A stretch of 41,448 nucleotides of DNA from Myxococcales bacterium (GCA_019637115.1 JAHBWH010000060.1:1-41448), one strand, 5' to 3'; positions 16,979 to 24,811 are shown, counted from the first letter of the stretch. A program made the numbers and translations. The notes: generated from the sequence alone by a model not told the origin.

Positions 16979-18117
16979 CGCGGCACGATCGCGCGAAACG
17001 CCGCGAGCGCGCGATCGAGCTCGTCGTCCGTGACGTAGGGGGCGGGGCCGAAGCGCAGGTGATCGCGGCGCGCGTCGGTGAAGACGCCCTCCGCGCGCAG
17101 CGCGTCGACCACGCGGCTCGCGTCCTCGACCCGCACGCTCACGAAGCCGCCGCGGCCCGCGTCCTCTCGCGGCGTGAGCACGTCGTATCCATCGAGGCCG
17201 GCCAGCAGGCGCGCCGTCTGCGCGAGCGAGCACGCGCGGAGGGTGGCGGTGTCCATCCCCATCTCGGCGTGGAAACGAACGACCGCGCGCGCGCGGTAGT
17301 GGCTCGTCGGGTCGTACGTGCTGCCCGCGAAGCGGTCGGCGCCCGTCGCGCCGTAGCGCGTGGGCCCGGTGGGGGGCGCCGCGAGCGAGGCGAAGTCGCT
17401 GAACCACCCAGTGTAGGCGGGCCGCAGCGCGCAGCCCGGCGGCACGCGGAGGAAGCACGCGCCCTCGCCCCATTGCGCGTATTTGTAGCCGCCGCCGGTG
17501 ACGAAGGCCTGGGGGTCGATCTCTTCCCACGGCAGCGCGCGGAAGTGGTGGTAGGCGTCCAGCAGGACCTCCGCGCCGTGGTGGTGCGCGGCGCGGCAAG
17601 CCTCCGCGAGGTGGGGGACGACGGCCGAGGTCTCGAAGAGCACCGTGCTCACGAGGAGGGCCGCGGTGTCCGGGCGCAGCGCGTTCGCGAGCCGCTCGGC
17701 GAGCGTGCCCACGGGCGCGGCGGGCACGCGGGTCACCTCCACGCCCTCTTCTTCGAGGCGCGCGAGCTGCCTCCGGAGCGAGTGGAACTCGCCGTCGGTG
17801 GTCACGAGGTGCCGACGCTCGCGCCACGGCAACGCGGACAAGAAGCGTGTGACCAGCTCGTGGGTGTTCTGCGCGAGCGCGACGTCCGAGGCCTCGCCGC
17901 CGAGCTCCGAGGCGACGAAGGCGCGCACGGCGTCGGCCGCCGCGGTCGCCGGGCCCCACTTGTCGTCCACGTGCGCCGCGGCGTCGTCGAACGCCTCGAC
18001 CACGCCCTCGAGCGCTACGTCGGGCCACGCCTGGTGCGAATGTCCCGTGAGCAAGACGCGACCCGGGGTCGCGAGGAAGCGCGCGTAGTGGGGCCGGAGC
18101 CCGGCGGGATCGAGCAT
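16975..18117 (-). CDS. Kynureninase-like PLP-dependent enzyme (aminotransferase class V fold)
   Basis: 380 aa. Fold-type I PLP enzyme. Asp in LLDAYHHFRALPW and the Schiff-base Lys in GGGYKYAQWGEGACFL (near residue 209) match the kynureninase pattern (GxGYKYxxxGxG). Kynureninase splits kynurenine into anthranilate and alanine, but tryptophan 2,3-dioxygenase and kynurenine formamidase are not neighbours, so a related carbon-carbon lyase or cysteine-desulfurase-like reaction remains possible. Start ATG 18117 has TATGGT 8 nt upstream and no Shine-Dalgarno. It is the first gene of a coupled pair with the DNA methyltransferase (ATGA overlap). Confidence 0.82.
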   Translation of the reverse strand: MLDPAGLRPHYARFLATPGRVLLTGHSHQAWPDVALEGVVEAFDDAAAHVDDKWGPATAAADAVRAFVASELGGEASDVALAQNTHELVTRFLSALPWRERRHLVTTDGEFHSLRRQLARLEEEGVEVTRVPAAPVGTLAERLANALRPDTAALLVSTVLFETSAVVPHLAEACRAAHHHGAEVLLDAYHHFRALPWEEIDPQAFVTGGGYKYAQWGEGACFLRVPPGCALRPAYTGWFSDFASLAAPPTGPTRYGATGADRFAGSTYDPTSHYRARAVVRFHAEMGMDTATLRACSLAQTARLLAGLDGYDVLTPREDAGRGGFVSVRVEDASRVVDALRAEGVFTDARRDHLRFGPAPYVTDDELDRALAAFRAIVPR

Positions 18118-18125
18118 CGCGCGGG

Positions 18126-18131
18126 ACCATA
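18126..18131 (-). promoter_or_regulatory. Putative -10 element TATGGT
   Basis: On the minus strand this hexamer is 8 nt before the ATG at 18117 of the kynureninase-like gene. It fits the TANNNT-start arrangement. Confidence 0.35.
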
Positions 18132-18159
18132 GCGGCGCGAGGGCGCGATGACGAGGCGC

Positions 18160-18537
18160 TCAGCGCAGGACGTCGTCGACCGACGAGGCGAGGAGGACGC
18201 GCTCGGTGAAGCGGTCGAGCTCTTCGAGCGAAGCGGCGGAGACGCGGGCCGTCGTCGACTCGTCGAGGGGTCCGAATTTGAGCGATAGGAGCTTGAGGAG
18301 GACACACGCGGCCTGCTGGTGGCGGCCTTCTTCACGACCTTCTGCGCGGTAGGCGTCTGCGATGGTTCTCATGGAGTGCTCCTGGGAAGGCGGGCTGAGC
18401 TGGGCGAGGGTGTCGTCGAGGAGGGAGCGGTCGTCGTCGCGGAGCGCAGACGCAAGGTAGCGCAAGATCGTGCCGATGGCCTCGGCGCCCGAGCGTGTGC
18501 GGAGGAGCTCGTCGAAGAGGTGAGCGACGTGCCGCAC
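18160..18537 (-). pseudogene. C-terminal remnant of a Rpn-family (PD-(D/E)XK) recombination-promoting nuclease
   Basis: About 125 codons remain. The sequence from AYRAEGREEGRHQQA through LLKLLSLKFGPLDE and SLEELDRFTERVLL to the end is the familiar C-terminal tail of Rpn/putative-transposase proteins in myxobacterial genomes. The N-terminal nuclease domain with its catalytic Asp, Glu and Lys is missing. The frame stays open upstream to 18633, but there it runs across the 3' end of the HNH gene and no longer resembles the family. Possible starts are a GTG at 18537 or internal ATGs. It is likely a fragment created by recombination with the HNH locus, though a stand-alone regulatory tail cannot be excluded. 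Confidence 0.7.
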
Positions 18538-18577
18538 GGTCTTTGGTCCATCTCGGCGCGAGACGCTCCGGTGCTCG

Positions 18578-19597
18578 TCAGACAGCGCTCGAGCGGTCGG
18601 ACCTCTCGAATCGGTCTGCCGCTTCCGAGTCACGCGCGCGCGTGTCGCGGCGCTCTCGTCCTTCGACGATCACGATCGGCGTGCGGCCGATCTCCCAGCG
18701 GAGGTTCGGCGCTTCTCCGCGGATCCGGAGGCGCCCCTCGTGCTCGCCTTCGAGGTGGCAGAAGTCGCAGGGGCTCGTGAGGTTCTCCGGCTCGTCACCG
18801 CCGCGATGCGCACGATACCGCACGTGGTGGCACGTCACGTTGCGGCTGTTGCAGACGGGGCTCGTGCAGCGCATCCGGTCGCGCACGTGAATGCCGTGGT
18901 ACTTCCGCTCCTCCGCGATCTGCGGCAACGCGACGTGGAAGAACGCCGTCGCCGCGAAGCGCAGGAAGCTGCCCGGCAGGCCCGCGCGCTCGTAGCTCAC
19001 CTCGAGCTGCCGGAAGTACAGCGCGACGTCTTCGGGGCAGCGCACGCGCAAGGTCGTGTGGCCGAAGCGGCGCCTACCACTCGCTGCCCTCACGTCGCTT
19101 CCGTCGGCGCTTCCGGCGGCCTCGACCCGACGATGCTCATCACACCCGAACATCTGCGGCGCTTCGGGCGTGACCGTGCGATCCGTACGTTCGAGCGTTG
19201 CGTCGTCGCTGGCGACATCGACTCGACGGTGGTCGTCACACCGGAACATCTCCGGCGCTTCGGGCGCAGCCGCGCGATCCGCCCGCCCGAGCGCGGCGTC
19301 ATCGCTGGCGACCTTGACGCGACGGTGGTCATCACACCCGAACATCTGCGGCCTTTCGGGTGCGACCGTGCGATCTGCACGTTCGGGCGTCGCGTCGCCA
19401 CCGGTGACCTCGAGGCGACGCTCATGACTCCCGAACATCTGCGGGCCGTCCGACGACGCCGAGCGAAAAGCGTCCACCCCCTGGCTCGCGGACGAGGCCC
19501 GCCCGAGCCCACGTGAGAGATGGAAGAGCGCGTCATCCGCGCCTTCGAGCGCGTCGCGCGTCAGCCCCTCGCCCCAGTCGACCCCGCCCCTCGCCAC
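18578..19597 (-). CDS. HNH endonuclease with Cys-coordinated HNH domain and internal 32-residue repeats
   Basis: 339 aa from GTG 19597, with GAGG 6 nt upstream and an excellent promoter. The C-terminal half has an HNH domain near residues 240-290: CTSPVC, HHVRYRAHRGG, DEPENL and CDFCH, i.e. two zinc Cys pairs around the catalytic His and Asn, followed by the family's WEIGR..IVIVEGR tail. The domain appears catalytically complete. The region around residues 50-165 is unusual: 3.5 copies of a 31-32-residue unit with the core PQMFGCDDHRRV. In related myxobacterial proteins, as I remember them, this position holds a long helical domain, so the repeats may have replaced or expanded a linker. It lies between two gene remnants, suggesting a mobile or rearranged locus. 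Confidence 0.8.
   Translation of the reverse strand: MARGGVDWGEGLTRDALEGADDALFHLSRGLGRASSASQGVDAFRSASSDGPQMFGSHERRLEVTGGDATPERADRTVAPERPQMFGCDDHRRVKVASDDAALGRADRAAAPEAPEMFRCDDHRRVDVASDDATLERTDRTVTPEAPQMFGCDEHRRVEAAGSADGSDVRAASGRRRFGHTTLRVRCPEDVALYFRQLEVSYERAGLPGSFLRFAATAFFHVALPQIAEERKYHGIHVRDRMRCTSPVCNSRNVTCHHVRYRAHRGGDEPENLTSPCDFCHLEGEHEGRLRIRGEAPNLRWEIGRTPIVIVEGRERRDTRARDSEAADRFERSDRSSAV
19148..19452. repeat. 96-bp tandem repeat inside the HNH gene
   Basis: The word GAACATCT(G/C)CGG recurs at 19148, 19244, 19340 and 19433, giving periods of 96, 96 and 93 bp. Flanking bases are also conserved (TCACACC before, CGCTTCGGG after). The period is a multiple of three, so copies preserve the reading frame. 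Copies differ at about 10-25% of positions. Confidence 0.85.
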
Positions 19598-19615
19598 GTC
19601 GAACCTCGTGCAAGG

Positions 19616-19644
19616 ATACTAGTGCGATACTGAACGGATGTCAA
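19616..19644 (-). promoter_or_regulatory. Near-consensus sigma70 promoter for the HNH gene
   Basis: On the minus strand TTGACA (19644-19639) is followed by exactly 17 nt and TAGTAT (19621-19616). This puts transcription start near 19609, about 12 nt before the GTG at 19597 and just ahead of its GAGG. The local sequence is clearly AT-richer than its surroundings. Confidence 0.75.
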
Positions 19645-19684
19645 GTTATGGGCTGGGCGGACGGCTCGGAGACGATGCGTCGAG

Positions 19685-20094
19685 CTAAGAGACGACGAAG
19701 CCGCCGAGGCCGAGCGCGGTGCCCTCCCCGAGCCCGAAGGGCTCGGTCCAGCGGAGCACCTGCCCAAGCCGGGCCGTCGGACCTTCGAACCGTGCGTGAC
19801 CGAGCGTGCCCTCGACGCGGTGGCGGCGTCGTTGTCGGGAGGACCAACGTTCGCCACGGAAGCGACGCCACTGCTGCGCTGCCACGACGACGTCGTGGGC
19901 GAGGTGGTCGGCGAGATCGCCGAGGTGCAGCTCGGCGACGGGGTCGCCGAGCGCCTGCCGGAGAGCGACGAGGCGACGTACCGCCGCGAGCGCGAGGTCG
20001 ACCACGTGCGGCTCACGGAGGAGCTCGCCTACGTCGACGGAGATCAGGTGCGAGGGTTCTTGATGGAGCAGCGGCGATGGGAGATCGATCCGCC
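19685..20094 (-). pseudogene. Cas6-like CRISPR endoribonuclease remnant (C-terminal half, no usable start)
   Basis: The open minus-strand frame runs from a stop near 20185 to the stop at 19685. It has no ATG, GTG or TTG before a GTG at 20005. The recognisable part starts with PSPLLHQEPS and continues through a helical segment (VDLALAAVRRLVAL) to RWSSRQRRR...VEGTLGHARFEG and the Gly-rich end TEPFGLGEGTALGLGGF. Cas6/RAMP proteins carry the same order of signals: a 'PL' strand, a hydrophobic helix before a basic segment, RYSxRQ, GxxGxxxxxG and a C-terminal GxGTxxGLG loop that binds the crRNA hairpin. The N-terminal ferredoxin-like half with the usual catalytic His is absent. It is probably a decayed gene; from 20005 a 106-aa product is conceivable. 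No CRISPR array or other cas gene is in the window. Assignment by eye only. Confidence 0.6.
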
Positions 20095-20148
20095 GGGGGC
20101 GTGAGTGTTGCGGGAGGAGCGGTGAGACGGGACTGGCGGGGGCGGGCG

Positions 20149-20177
20149 CTGACGACTTCGCCGGGATGTCGTAGCCT
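20149..20177 (+). promoter_or_regulatory. Putative promoter CTGACG-17-TAGCCT
   Basis: TAGCCT (20172-20177) lies 7 nt before the ATG at 20185, with CTGACG 17 nt upstream of it. It would give a nearly leaderless transcript of the lipoprotein gene. Confidence 0.4.
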
Positions 20178-20184
20178 CCCGTTC

Positions 20185-21021
20185 ATGATTCGCGGGATGC
20201 TTGGGTTGGGGTTGATGTTGGGCTTGGCTTGCGGCTTCGGCTGCGGCGGTGACGACGGTCCGGGGGACGTCGACGCAGGGGGGGGAGGCACGGACTCAGG
20301 GGGCGGCGAGGTAGATTCTGGTGGTGGCGAGGTGGACGCTGGCGACGGGATGGACGCCGGGACTGGGATGGACGCTGGGAGCGGGATGGACGCCGGGACC
20401 GTGGATGCAGGACCGATCTTGCCCGACTACGACGCCGGGAACCCGTTTGGGGACGCTGGGACGCTCGGGCCGCCGGAGTGGGCAGACCTGACCATTCACA
20501 CCGATGGCACCGAGTGCGACGCGCTCGATCCGTGTGGGGGCAACGAGGTGGGCACCTGGGATGTCAGCGGCGGGTGCGTCGAGGTCCCGGTGCCCGCTGA
20601 TCTCATGCGTTGCCCGGGAGCCACGATCTCCGCGTCGGGGCGAGCGCGCGGTCGTGTCGTCTTCGACGGCGAGGTCGCGGTGCGGCGCGCCCAGGCCGAG
20701 ATCGAGGCGTCGATCTTCATCCCGTCGATCTGCGCGCTCTTCGCGGGCGGGTGCGGCGCGATCGAGGATGGGCTTCGCATGGCGAGCGAGATGTCGCGGT
20801 GCGTGACGACGGCGTCGAGCGACTGCCTCTGCGCGCTCCGCGTGGTGAACGTCATCGACGACGGCGACGCCTACACGATCGAGGGCAACCAGATCGTGTC
20901 GGCCGCCCTCTCGAAGCGGTGGAACTACTGCGTCGAGGGTGGCGAGCTCCGTTACGAGGACGTGAGCGAGAGCGGCGAGCGCGAGCCGGGCATCATCGAG
21001 CTGACGCGCCGTGGGGAGTGA
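20185..21021 (+). CDS. Hypothetical lipoprotein with Asp-Ala-Gly repeat linker
   Basis: 278 aa from ATG 20185. The signal peptide is rich in Gly/Leu/Met and contains Cys at residues 16 and 20; either may be the lipidated Cys. Residues about 25-85 are a low-complexity linker of DAG, DSGGGE and GMDAG(T/S) units, a common style in myxobacterial outer-membrane lipoproteins. The folded part (after about residue 95) has around ten Cys, including CDALDPC, CVEV, RCPG, ICALFAGGC and CLCAL, so several disulfides are likely. No family recognised. The last 11 nt overlap the next gene. Confidence 0.75.
   Translation: MIRGMLGLGLMLGLACGFGCGGDDGPGDVDAGGGGTDSGGGEVDSGGGEVDAGDGMDAGTGMDAGSGMDAGTVDAGPILPDYDAGNPFGDAGTLGPPEWADLTIHTDGTECDALDPCGGNEVGTWDVSGGCVEVPVPADLMRCPGATISASGRARGRVVFDGEVAVRRAQAEIEASIFIPSICALFAGGCGAIEDGLRMASEMSRCVTTASSDCLCALRVVNVIDDGDAYTIEGNQIVSAALSKRWNYCVEGGELRYEDVSESGEREPGIIELTRRGE
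20347..20400. repeat. 18-bp tandem repeat (3 copies) encoding GMDAG(T/S)
   Basis: Units of the form GGGATGGACGCCGGGACT start at 20347, 20365 and 20383 with one to three differences. They encode the flexible linker of the lipoprotein and are a plausible site of copy-number change. Confidence 0.8.
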
Positions 21022-22192
21022 GGTCGTGACGCCGAGGCTGGGGGATCGCTCGCTCTTCCCGAGCCTCGCGGCCACGAGCTACCTCGCGCACGCGGCCATC
21101 TCGCCGCTCTCCGCGCCCGTGAAGGCGCGCGTGGACGCGCTGACGGCCGACTACGCGGCGCGCGGGATGGAGGCGTTCACCACCTGGCTCGCCGCGCGCG
21201 GGCGGCTGCGTGGGGAGCTCGCGGCGCTGGTGGGCGCGTCGGCGGAGGACGTCGGCCTCGTGCAGAGCACGACGCCCGGGATCGTCTGGCTCGCGTTCGG
21301 TATGCCGTGGCGCGCGGGCGATCGGGTGATCCTCTTCGAGGGGGAGTTCCCCGCGAACGTGACGCCCTGGCAGCGCGCCGCCGAGACCTTCGGGCTCGAG
21401 CTGGTCTTCGTGCCTATCGCCCCGTTCTTCGAGTCGCCCGAGGCGGGGCTGGCCGCGCTGGAGCGCGAGCTCTCGCGAGGGGCGCGGCTCGTCGCCGTGA
21501 GCGCGGTGCGCTTCCAGGACGGGCTGCGGATGCCGACGCGCGCGATGGGCGCGCTCGCCCACCGCTACGGCGCCGAGCTCTTCGTCGACGCGATCCAGGC
21601 GCTCGGCGCCACGCCCTTCGACGTCGAGGAGGTCGACTACGCCGCGACGGGCGGGCACAAATGGCTGATGGGCCTCGAGGGCGCCGGCTTCGTCTACGTC
21701 GCGAGGCGCTGCGTGGAGGCGCTCGTGCCGCGCCTCGCGGGGTGGCTCGGTCACGAGGACGCGCTCTCCTTCCTCTTCGACGGGCCGGGTCATCTGCGCA
21801 CCGATCGGCCGCTGCGGGCCGCGGCCGACGTCGTGGAGCAAGGCGCGCTCTCGGGCGCGAGCTTCGCGGCGCTGCAGGCGAGCGTCGAGCTGCTCGCGTC
21901 GATCGGGGTCGACGACATCTTCGCGCACGTGCAGCGCTGGCACGACGCGGTGGAGGGGGAGCTCGAGGCGATGGGCTTCCGCTCGCGGCGCGCGCGCTTC
22001 GTCGAGGGACGGAGCGCGTCGCTCTGCTTCGTCCCGCCGGATGGGGTGTCGCTCGCGTCGCTCCACCGCGCGCTCCTGGCTCGTGGCGTGGTGGCGTCGA
22101 CGCCCGACGGTCACTTGCGCCTCGCGCCCCATTGGCCGAACGCGCTCGACGAGGTCCCGCTCGTGGTCGACGCGATCGCGGCGGCGCGCTGA
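21011..22192 (+). CDS. Class V aminotransferase-fold PLP enzyme (cysteine desulfurase/selenocysteine lyase-like)
   Basis: 393 aa. Fold-type I PLP enzyme. Asp and Gln in FVDAIQALG bind the cofactor pyridine and phenol oxygen, and the Schiff-base Lys is in TGGHKWLMG near residue 218. The sequence VQSTTPGIVWLAFG fits the class V phosphate-binding strand. No catalytic-loop Cys typical of IscS/SufS was recognised, so the reaction (desulfuration, lyase or other) is open. GTG 21011 overlaps the upstream lipoprotein gene by 11 nt; another in-frame GTG at 21026 is possible. The next gene begins 2 nt after its stop, so the two are likely co-transcribed. Confidence 0.85.
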   Translation: MGSEVVTPRLGDRSLFPSLAATSYLAHAAISPLSAPVKARVDALTADYAARGMEAFTTWLAARGRLRGELAALVGASAEDVGLVQSTTPGIVWLAFGMPWRAGDRVILFEGEFPANVTPWQRAAETFGLELVFVPIAPFFESPEAGLAALERELSRGARLVAVSAVRFQDGLRMPTRAMGALAHRYGAELFVDAIQALGATPFDVEEVDYAATGGHKWLMGLEGAGFVYVARRCVEALVPRLAGWLGHEDALSFLFDGPGHLRTDRPLRAAADVVEQGALSGASFAALQASVELLASIGVDDIFAHVQRWHDAVEGELEAMGFRSRRARFVEGRSASLCFVPPDGVSLASLHRALLARGVVASTPDGHLRLAPHWPNALDEVPLVVDAIAAAR

Positions 22193-22194
22193 TC

Positions 22195-22962
22195 ATGGGC
22201 ATCGCAGAGGCGATCGGCGCGATCGTGACGCTCGGGCTCGCTTTCCTCGGGTTGCGCGTGATGTCGGGGGAGATCTCCCTCGGCTTCGGCGGGAAGGCCG
22301 ACGCGCACGAGGTGCTCGGCGCGAAGCTCGGCGATCTCGACGTCGCCGTCGTGGTCTTCGGCGTCGAGGAGCGCGCGCGGGACTTCGTCTGGCGCGCGCT
22401 CGACGCGATCGAGAAGGACGCCGAGCCCAACCCGATCAGCCGGCGCAAGACGCTCGCGGCGTACGTGAAGCTGCTCTCGTCGGTGCGGGCGGCCTGGCTC
22501 TGTGGCGCGGCGCGCGACACCGTGCCGATGCCGGCCGAGCTCGCGCGCGACGCGTTCGAGCGCGTGGTCGAGGACTATCGCGCGCGGGCGCGGGGGATCG
22601 TTCCGACGGACGCCGTCGCCGCGCCCAAGGGATACCGCGACGCGGCCCCGCGAGCGCAGGAGCTCTGCACGCTCGCGCTCGTCGTCGTCACGTCGGCGCC
22701 GATCCGCGACGTCGACGCGCCATCGTCGCGGGACGAGCTCGAGCACGCGCTCCTGCGGCTCATCGACGGCTCGACGCTCCATCGCCTGGCGCTGGTGCGC
22801 GGGCCCGAAGGATCGCGTCGGCTCCGCGTCGCGGAGCTCGAGTCGCTCCACCCCGAGCTGGTGCCGCTCGAGGACGCCGAAGGTTGCGTCATTTGTCACG
22901 CTTGTGGCGGGCCGAACGTCGACGGGGGAGCGCGCTGCCGGCATTGCGGCGTGGGCGTTTAG
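22195..22962 (+). CDS. Hypothetical membrane-anchored protein with C-terminal zinc ribbon
   Basis: 255 aa from ATG 22195. An N-terminal hydrophobic helix (residues about 3-23) is followed by a mostly helical cytoplasmic-looking region, and the end carries CHACGGPN and CRHCG, a CxxC-x(n)-CxxC zinc ribbon. The middle part (about residues 45-210) has no motif I can assign; a distant resemblance to DUF1517-type proteins was considered and is weak. It directly follows the PLP enzyme gene (2-nt gap). Confidence 0.7.
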   Translation: MGIAEAIGAIVTLGLAFLGLRVMSGEISLGFGGKADAHEVLGAKLGDLDVAVVVFGVEERARDFVWRALDAIEKDAEPNPISRRKTLAAYVKLLSSVRAAWLCGAARDTVPMPAELARDAFERVVEDYRARARGIVPTDAVAAPKGYRDAAPRAQELCTLALVVVTSAPIRDVDAPSSRDELEHALLRLIDGSTLHRLALVRGPEGSRRLRVAELESLHPELVPLEDAEGCVICHACGGPNVDGGARCRHCGVGV

Positions 22963-23065
22963 TCTGCTCGAGCACTCGTGTGTACGGGAGCGCTGCGCGG
23001 CATCGCCGACTGGCCGTCGAAGCGGCCGAGGCGGGGCACGTCCGGTCGCGAGCTGCTGATCGGGT

Positions 23066-23173
23066 ACGCGCACGCGCACGTGGACGTGGACGACGTGGAC
23101 GTGGACGTGCACGCGCACGTCGTGGACGTGGACGTGGACGTGGACGCGCGCGCACGTGCACGTGGACGTGGAG
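23066..23173. repeat. GTGGAC/GCGCAC hexamer array
   Basis: About 108 bp of hexamers based on GTGGAC, broken by CACGTC and GCGCAC. A matching array with the same left flank (TGATCGGG followed by a GCGC word) occurs at 27755. The arrays lie in spacers, here the 235-nt convergent gap between the zinc-ribbon gene and the cyclase gene. The remainder of this gap holds nothing recognisable. Confidence 0.8.
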
Positions 23174-23197
23174 GTCGGGGCCCGTCGGTGGGCGCGC

Positions 23198-24802
23198 TCA
23201 GCGCAAGGGGCGGAAGCGGATGGGCTCGGCGACGTTCTTCACGCGCGCGTCGCGCTCGGGGCCGAACGCGGTCTCGTCTCCGTAGGCCTCGACGAAGGCG
23301 TCCATGCACAGGATCTCGTCGCAGGTCGCCACCGCTTGCAGGCGCGCCGTGTTGTTCATGCCGCTCGAGAACGCGGTGTAGTCCTCGTGGGGGCCGAAGA
23401 GGCCGACGCTCCCGCGCGTGTAGTGCAGGCCCGAGGCGACGCCGATGGGCGGCGTCACGCCCGCCAGCTCGGGCAAGAGCGCGCCGTCGTTCAGCGTCCG
23501 GGTGTAGTCGCGGATGCGACGCGCGGCGCTCGCCGCGCGGCGGCACGCCTCCTCGGGGCTGAGGTCCCCGAAGGGCGGGCCCCAGAGGGCGATGACACAA
23601 TCGCCGACCATCTTGTCGAAGACCCCGCCCTCGTCCCAGACGATCTCGACGACCTCGCGGCCCCAGCCGTTGACGAGGTCGCCGACCTTCGAGGGCTCGC
23701 CGAGCACCTGCTCGGTGATGCGCGTGAAGCCGCTGATGTCGGTGTAGAGGATGGCCGCGTCGACCTCCCGCGGCGCGAGCCAGCGCTCGACGTAGTCCTC
23801 GAAGGTCAGCAGGCGACGCACGTGGCTCGGGCAGAAGATGCGGGAGAGCGACTTCCACTCGCGGTTGAAGTCCGCGACGCGCTGCCGGAGGTAGTCGGCG
23901 AAGAGCTCGAGCAGGTCGCGATCGTAGCTCGCGAAGTCGCCGTGCTCGCTCGTCACGACGATGCGCCCGACGATGCGTTGGTCGCGCAGGCCCGCGATGA
24001 GCACCTCCTCGCGGCCGCGGTCCATCCCGAAGCGCGAGAGCAGCGCGCGCGACTCGCCGCGGAGGAGGGGCGCCGCCTGCGTGCGGACGAACTCGTCGAC
24101 CTCCATGTCGGGGCTGCGCGAGTCGTGCGTGAGCACGCCGTCCTCGATGATCTTGTAGTGCAGGCTCGCGCCGCGGAGATCGTCCTCGTAGCGGAAGACG
24201 ACGAGCATGTCGTCGAAGGTGACGTGCTCCTGCAGCACCTCGATCGCGCGGCGCACGCCGACGTCGACGAGCGGCTCGCGGAGCGCCTCGCTGAGCCTCG
24301 TCGTGATGACGTGCTTGCGGCGCGCGATGGCGATGGCGGCGAGGTAGTTGTCGAGCTCCTCGCACCAGGTGTCGAGCAGCGTGCGGTAGAGCATCGTGCG
24401 CTCAGCCTCGAAGCGCTCGGCGTCGATGGCGATGGCCGCGACGCCGAAGTCCTCCCCGGCGACGTCGATGGTCTGCGCGACGACGAAGTGCGCGCCCGCG
24501 CGTCGGACCAGCACGGTGCCGTCGCGCGTGGCCACGTCCATCGTGTCGCCTTCGATGGGGAAGGGGGTGGCCTCGCTCGTGCCGAAGCTGAACTCGCGGA
24601 GCGCGAGCGACTCGTCGTAGGTCCGGATCCACGCCATGTCCGCGCCGAGGTGGGAGCAGAGCAGGGGGAGCACGTTCTCCATCGTCTGCGCGAGGGGGAG
24701 CCGGTCCCGCTGCGCGAGCTCGAGCGCGGCGTCGGTCGCGTCGTTCAGCTTCTGGCGCGCCTCGAGCATGTCGAGGCGTTCGCGGAGGCGGTCGTCGTCC
24801 AT
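23198..24802 (-). CDS. GAF-domain class III adenylate/guanylate cyclase
   Basis: 534 aa. Residues about 20-160 and 170-310 look like two successive GAF-type sensor domains, and residues about 345-534 are a class III cyclase domain. Catalytic residues appear complete: metal Asp355 (YTDISGF), Lys397 and Asp401 (FDKMVGD), the purine-selecting Asp474/Thr476 pair (EDYTAF) and Asn484/Arg487 (MNNTARLQ). The Lys plus Asp/Thr combination favours ATP, hence cAMP. No membrane segment, so it is a cytosolic sensor-cyclase. The ligand of the GAF domains is unknown. ATG 24802 has TAGCCT 9 nt upstream and no Shine-Dalgarno. The kinase and Fic-like genes lie upstream on the same strand. Confidence 0.9.
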   Translation of the reverse strand: MDDDRLRERLDMLEARQKLNDATDAALELAQRDRLPLAQTMENVLPLLCSHLGADMAWIRTYDESLALREFSFGTSEATPFPIEGDTMDVATRDGTVLVRRAGAHFVVAQTIDVAGEDFGVAAIAIDAERFEAERTMLYRTLLDTWCEELDNYLAAIAIARRKHVITTRLSEALREPLVDVGVRRAIEVLQEHVTFDDMLVVFRYEDDLRGASLHYKIIEDGVLTHDSRSPDMEVDEFVRTQAAPLLRGESRALLSRFGMDRGREEVLIAGLRDQRIVGRIVVTSEHGDFASYDRDLLELFADYLRQRVADFNREWKSLSRIFCPSHVRRLLTFEDYVERWLAPREVDAAILYTDISGFTRITEQVLGEPSKVGDLVNGWGREVVEIVWDEGGVFDKMVGDCVIALWGPPFGDLSPEEACRRAASAARRIRDYTRTLNDGALLPELAGVTPPIGVASGLHYTRGSVGLFGPHEDYTAFSSGMNNTARLQAVATCDEILCMDAFVEAYGDETAFGPERDARVKNVAEPIRFRPLR

Positions 24803-24811
24803 CAGGCGCGG

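Noticed and set aside
19148-19452. Possible CRISPR array in the 96-bp repeats
   Set aside because: The whole period is similar between copies with no unique spacers, and it is in frame inside the HNH gene.
18740-19516. Plus-strand frame with TPEHLRRFGR repeats opposite the HNH gene
   Set aside because: The repeat is open in several frames because its period is a multiple of three. HNH zinc and catalytic motifs, ribosome binding site and promoter are all on the minus strand.
19796-20104. Plus-strand 102-codon frame opposite the Cas6-like remnant
   Set aside because: No recognisable motif and no ribosome binding site; it is best explained as the complement of the Cas6-like sequence.
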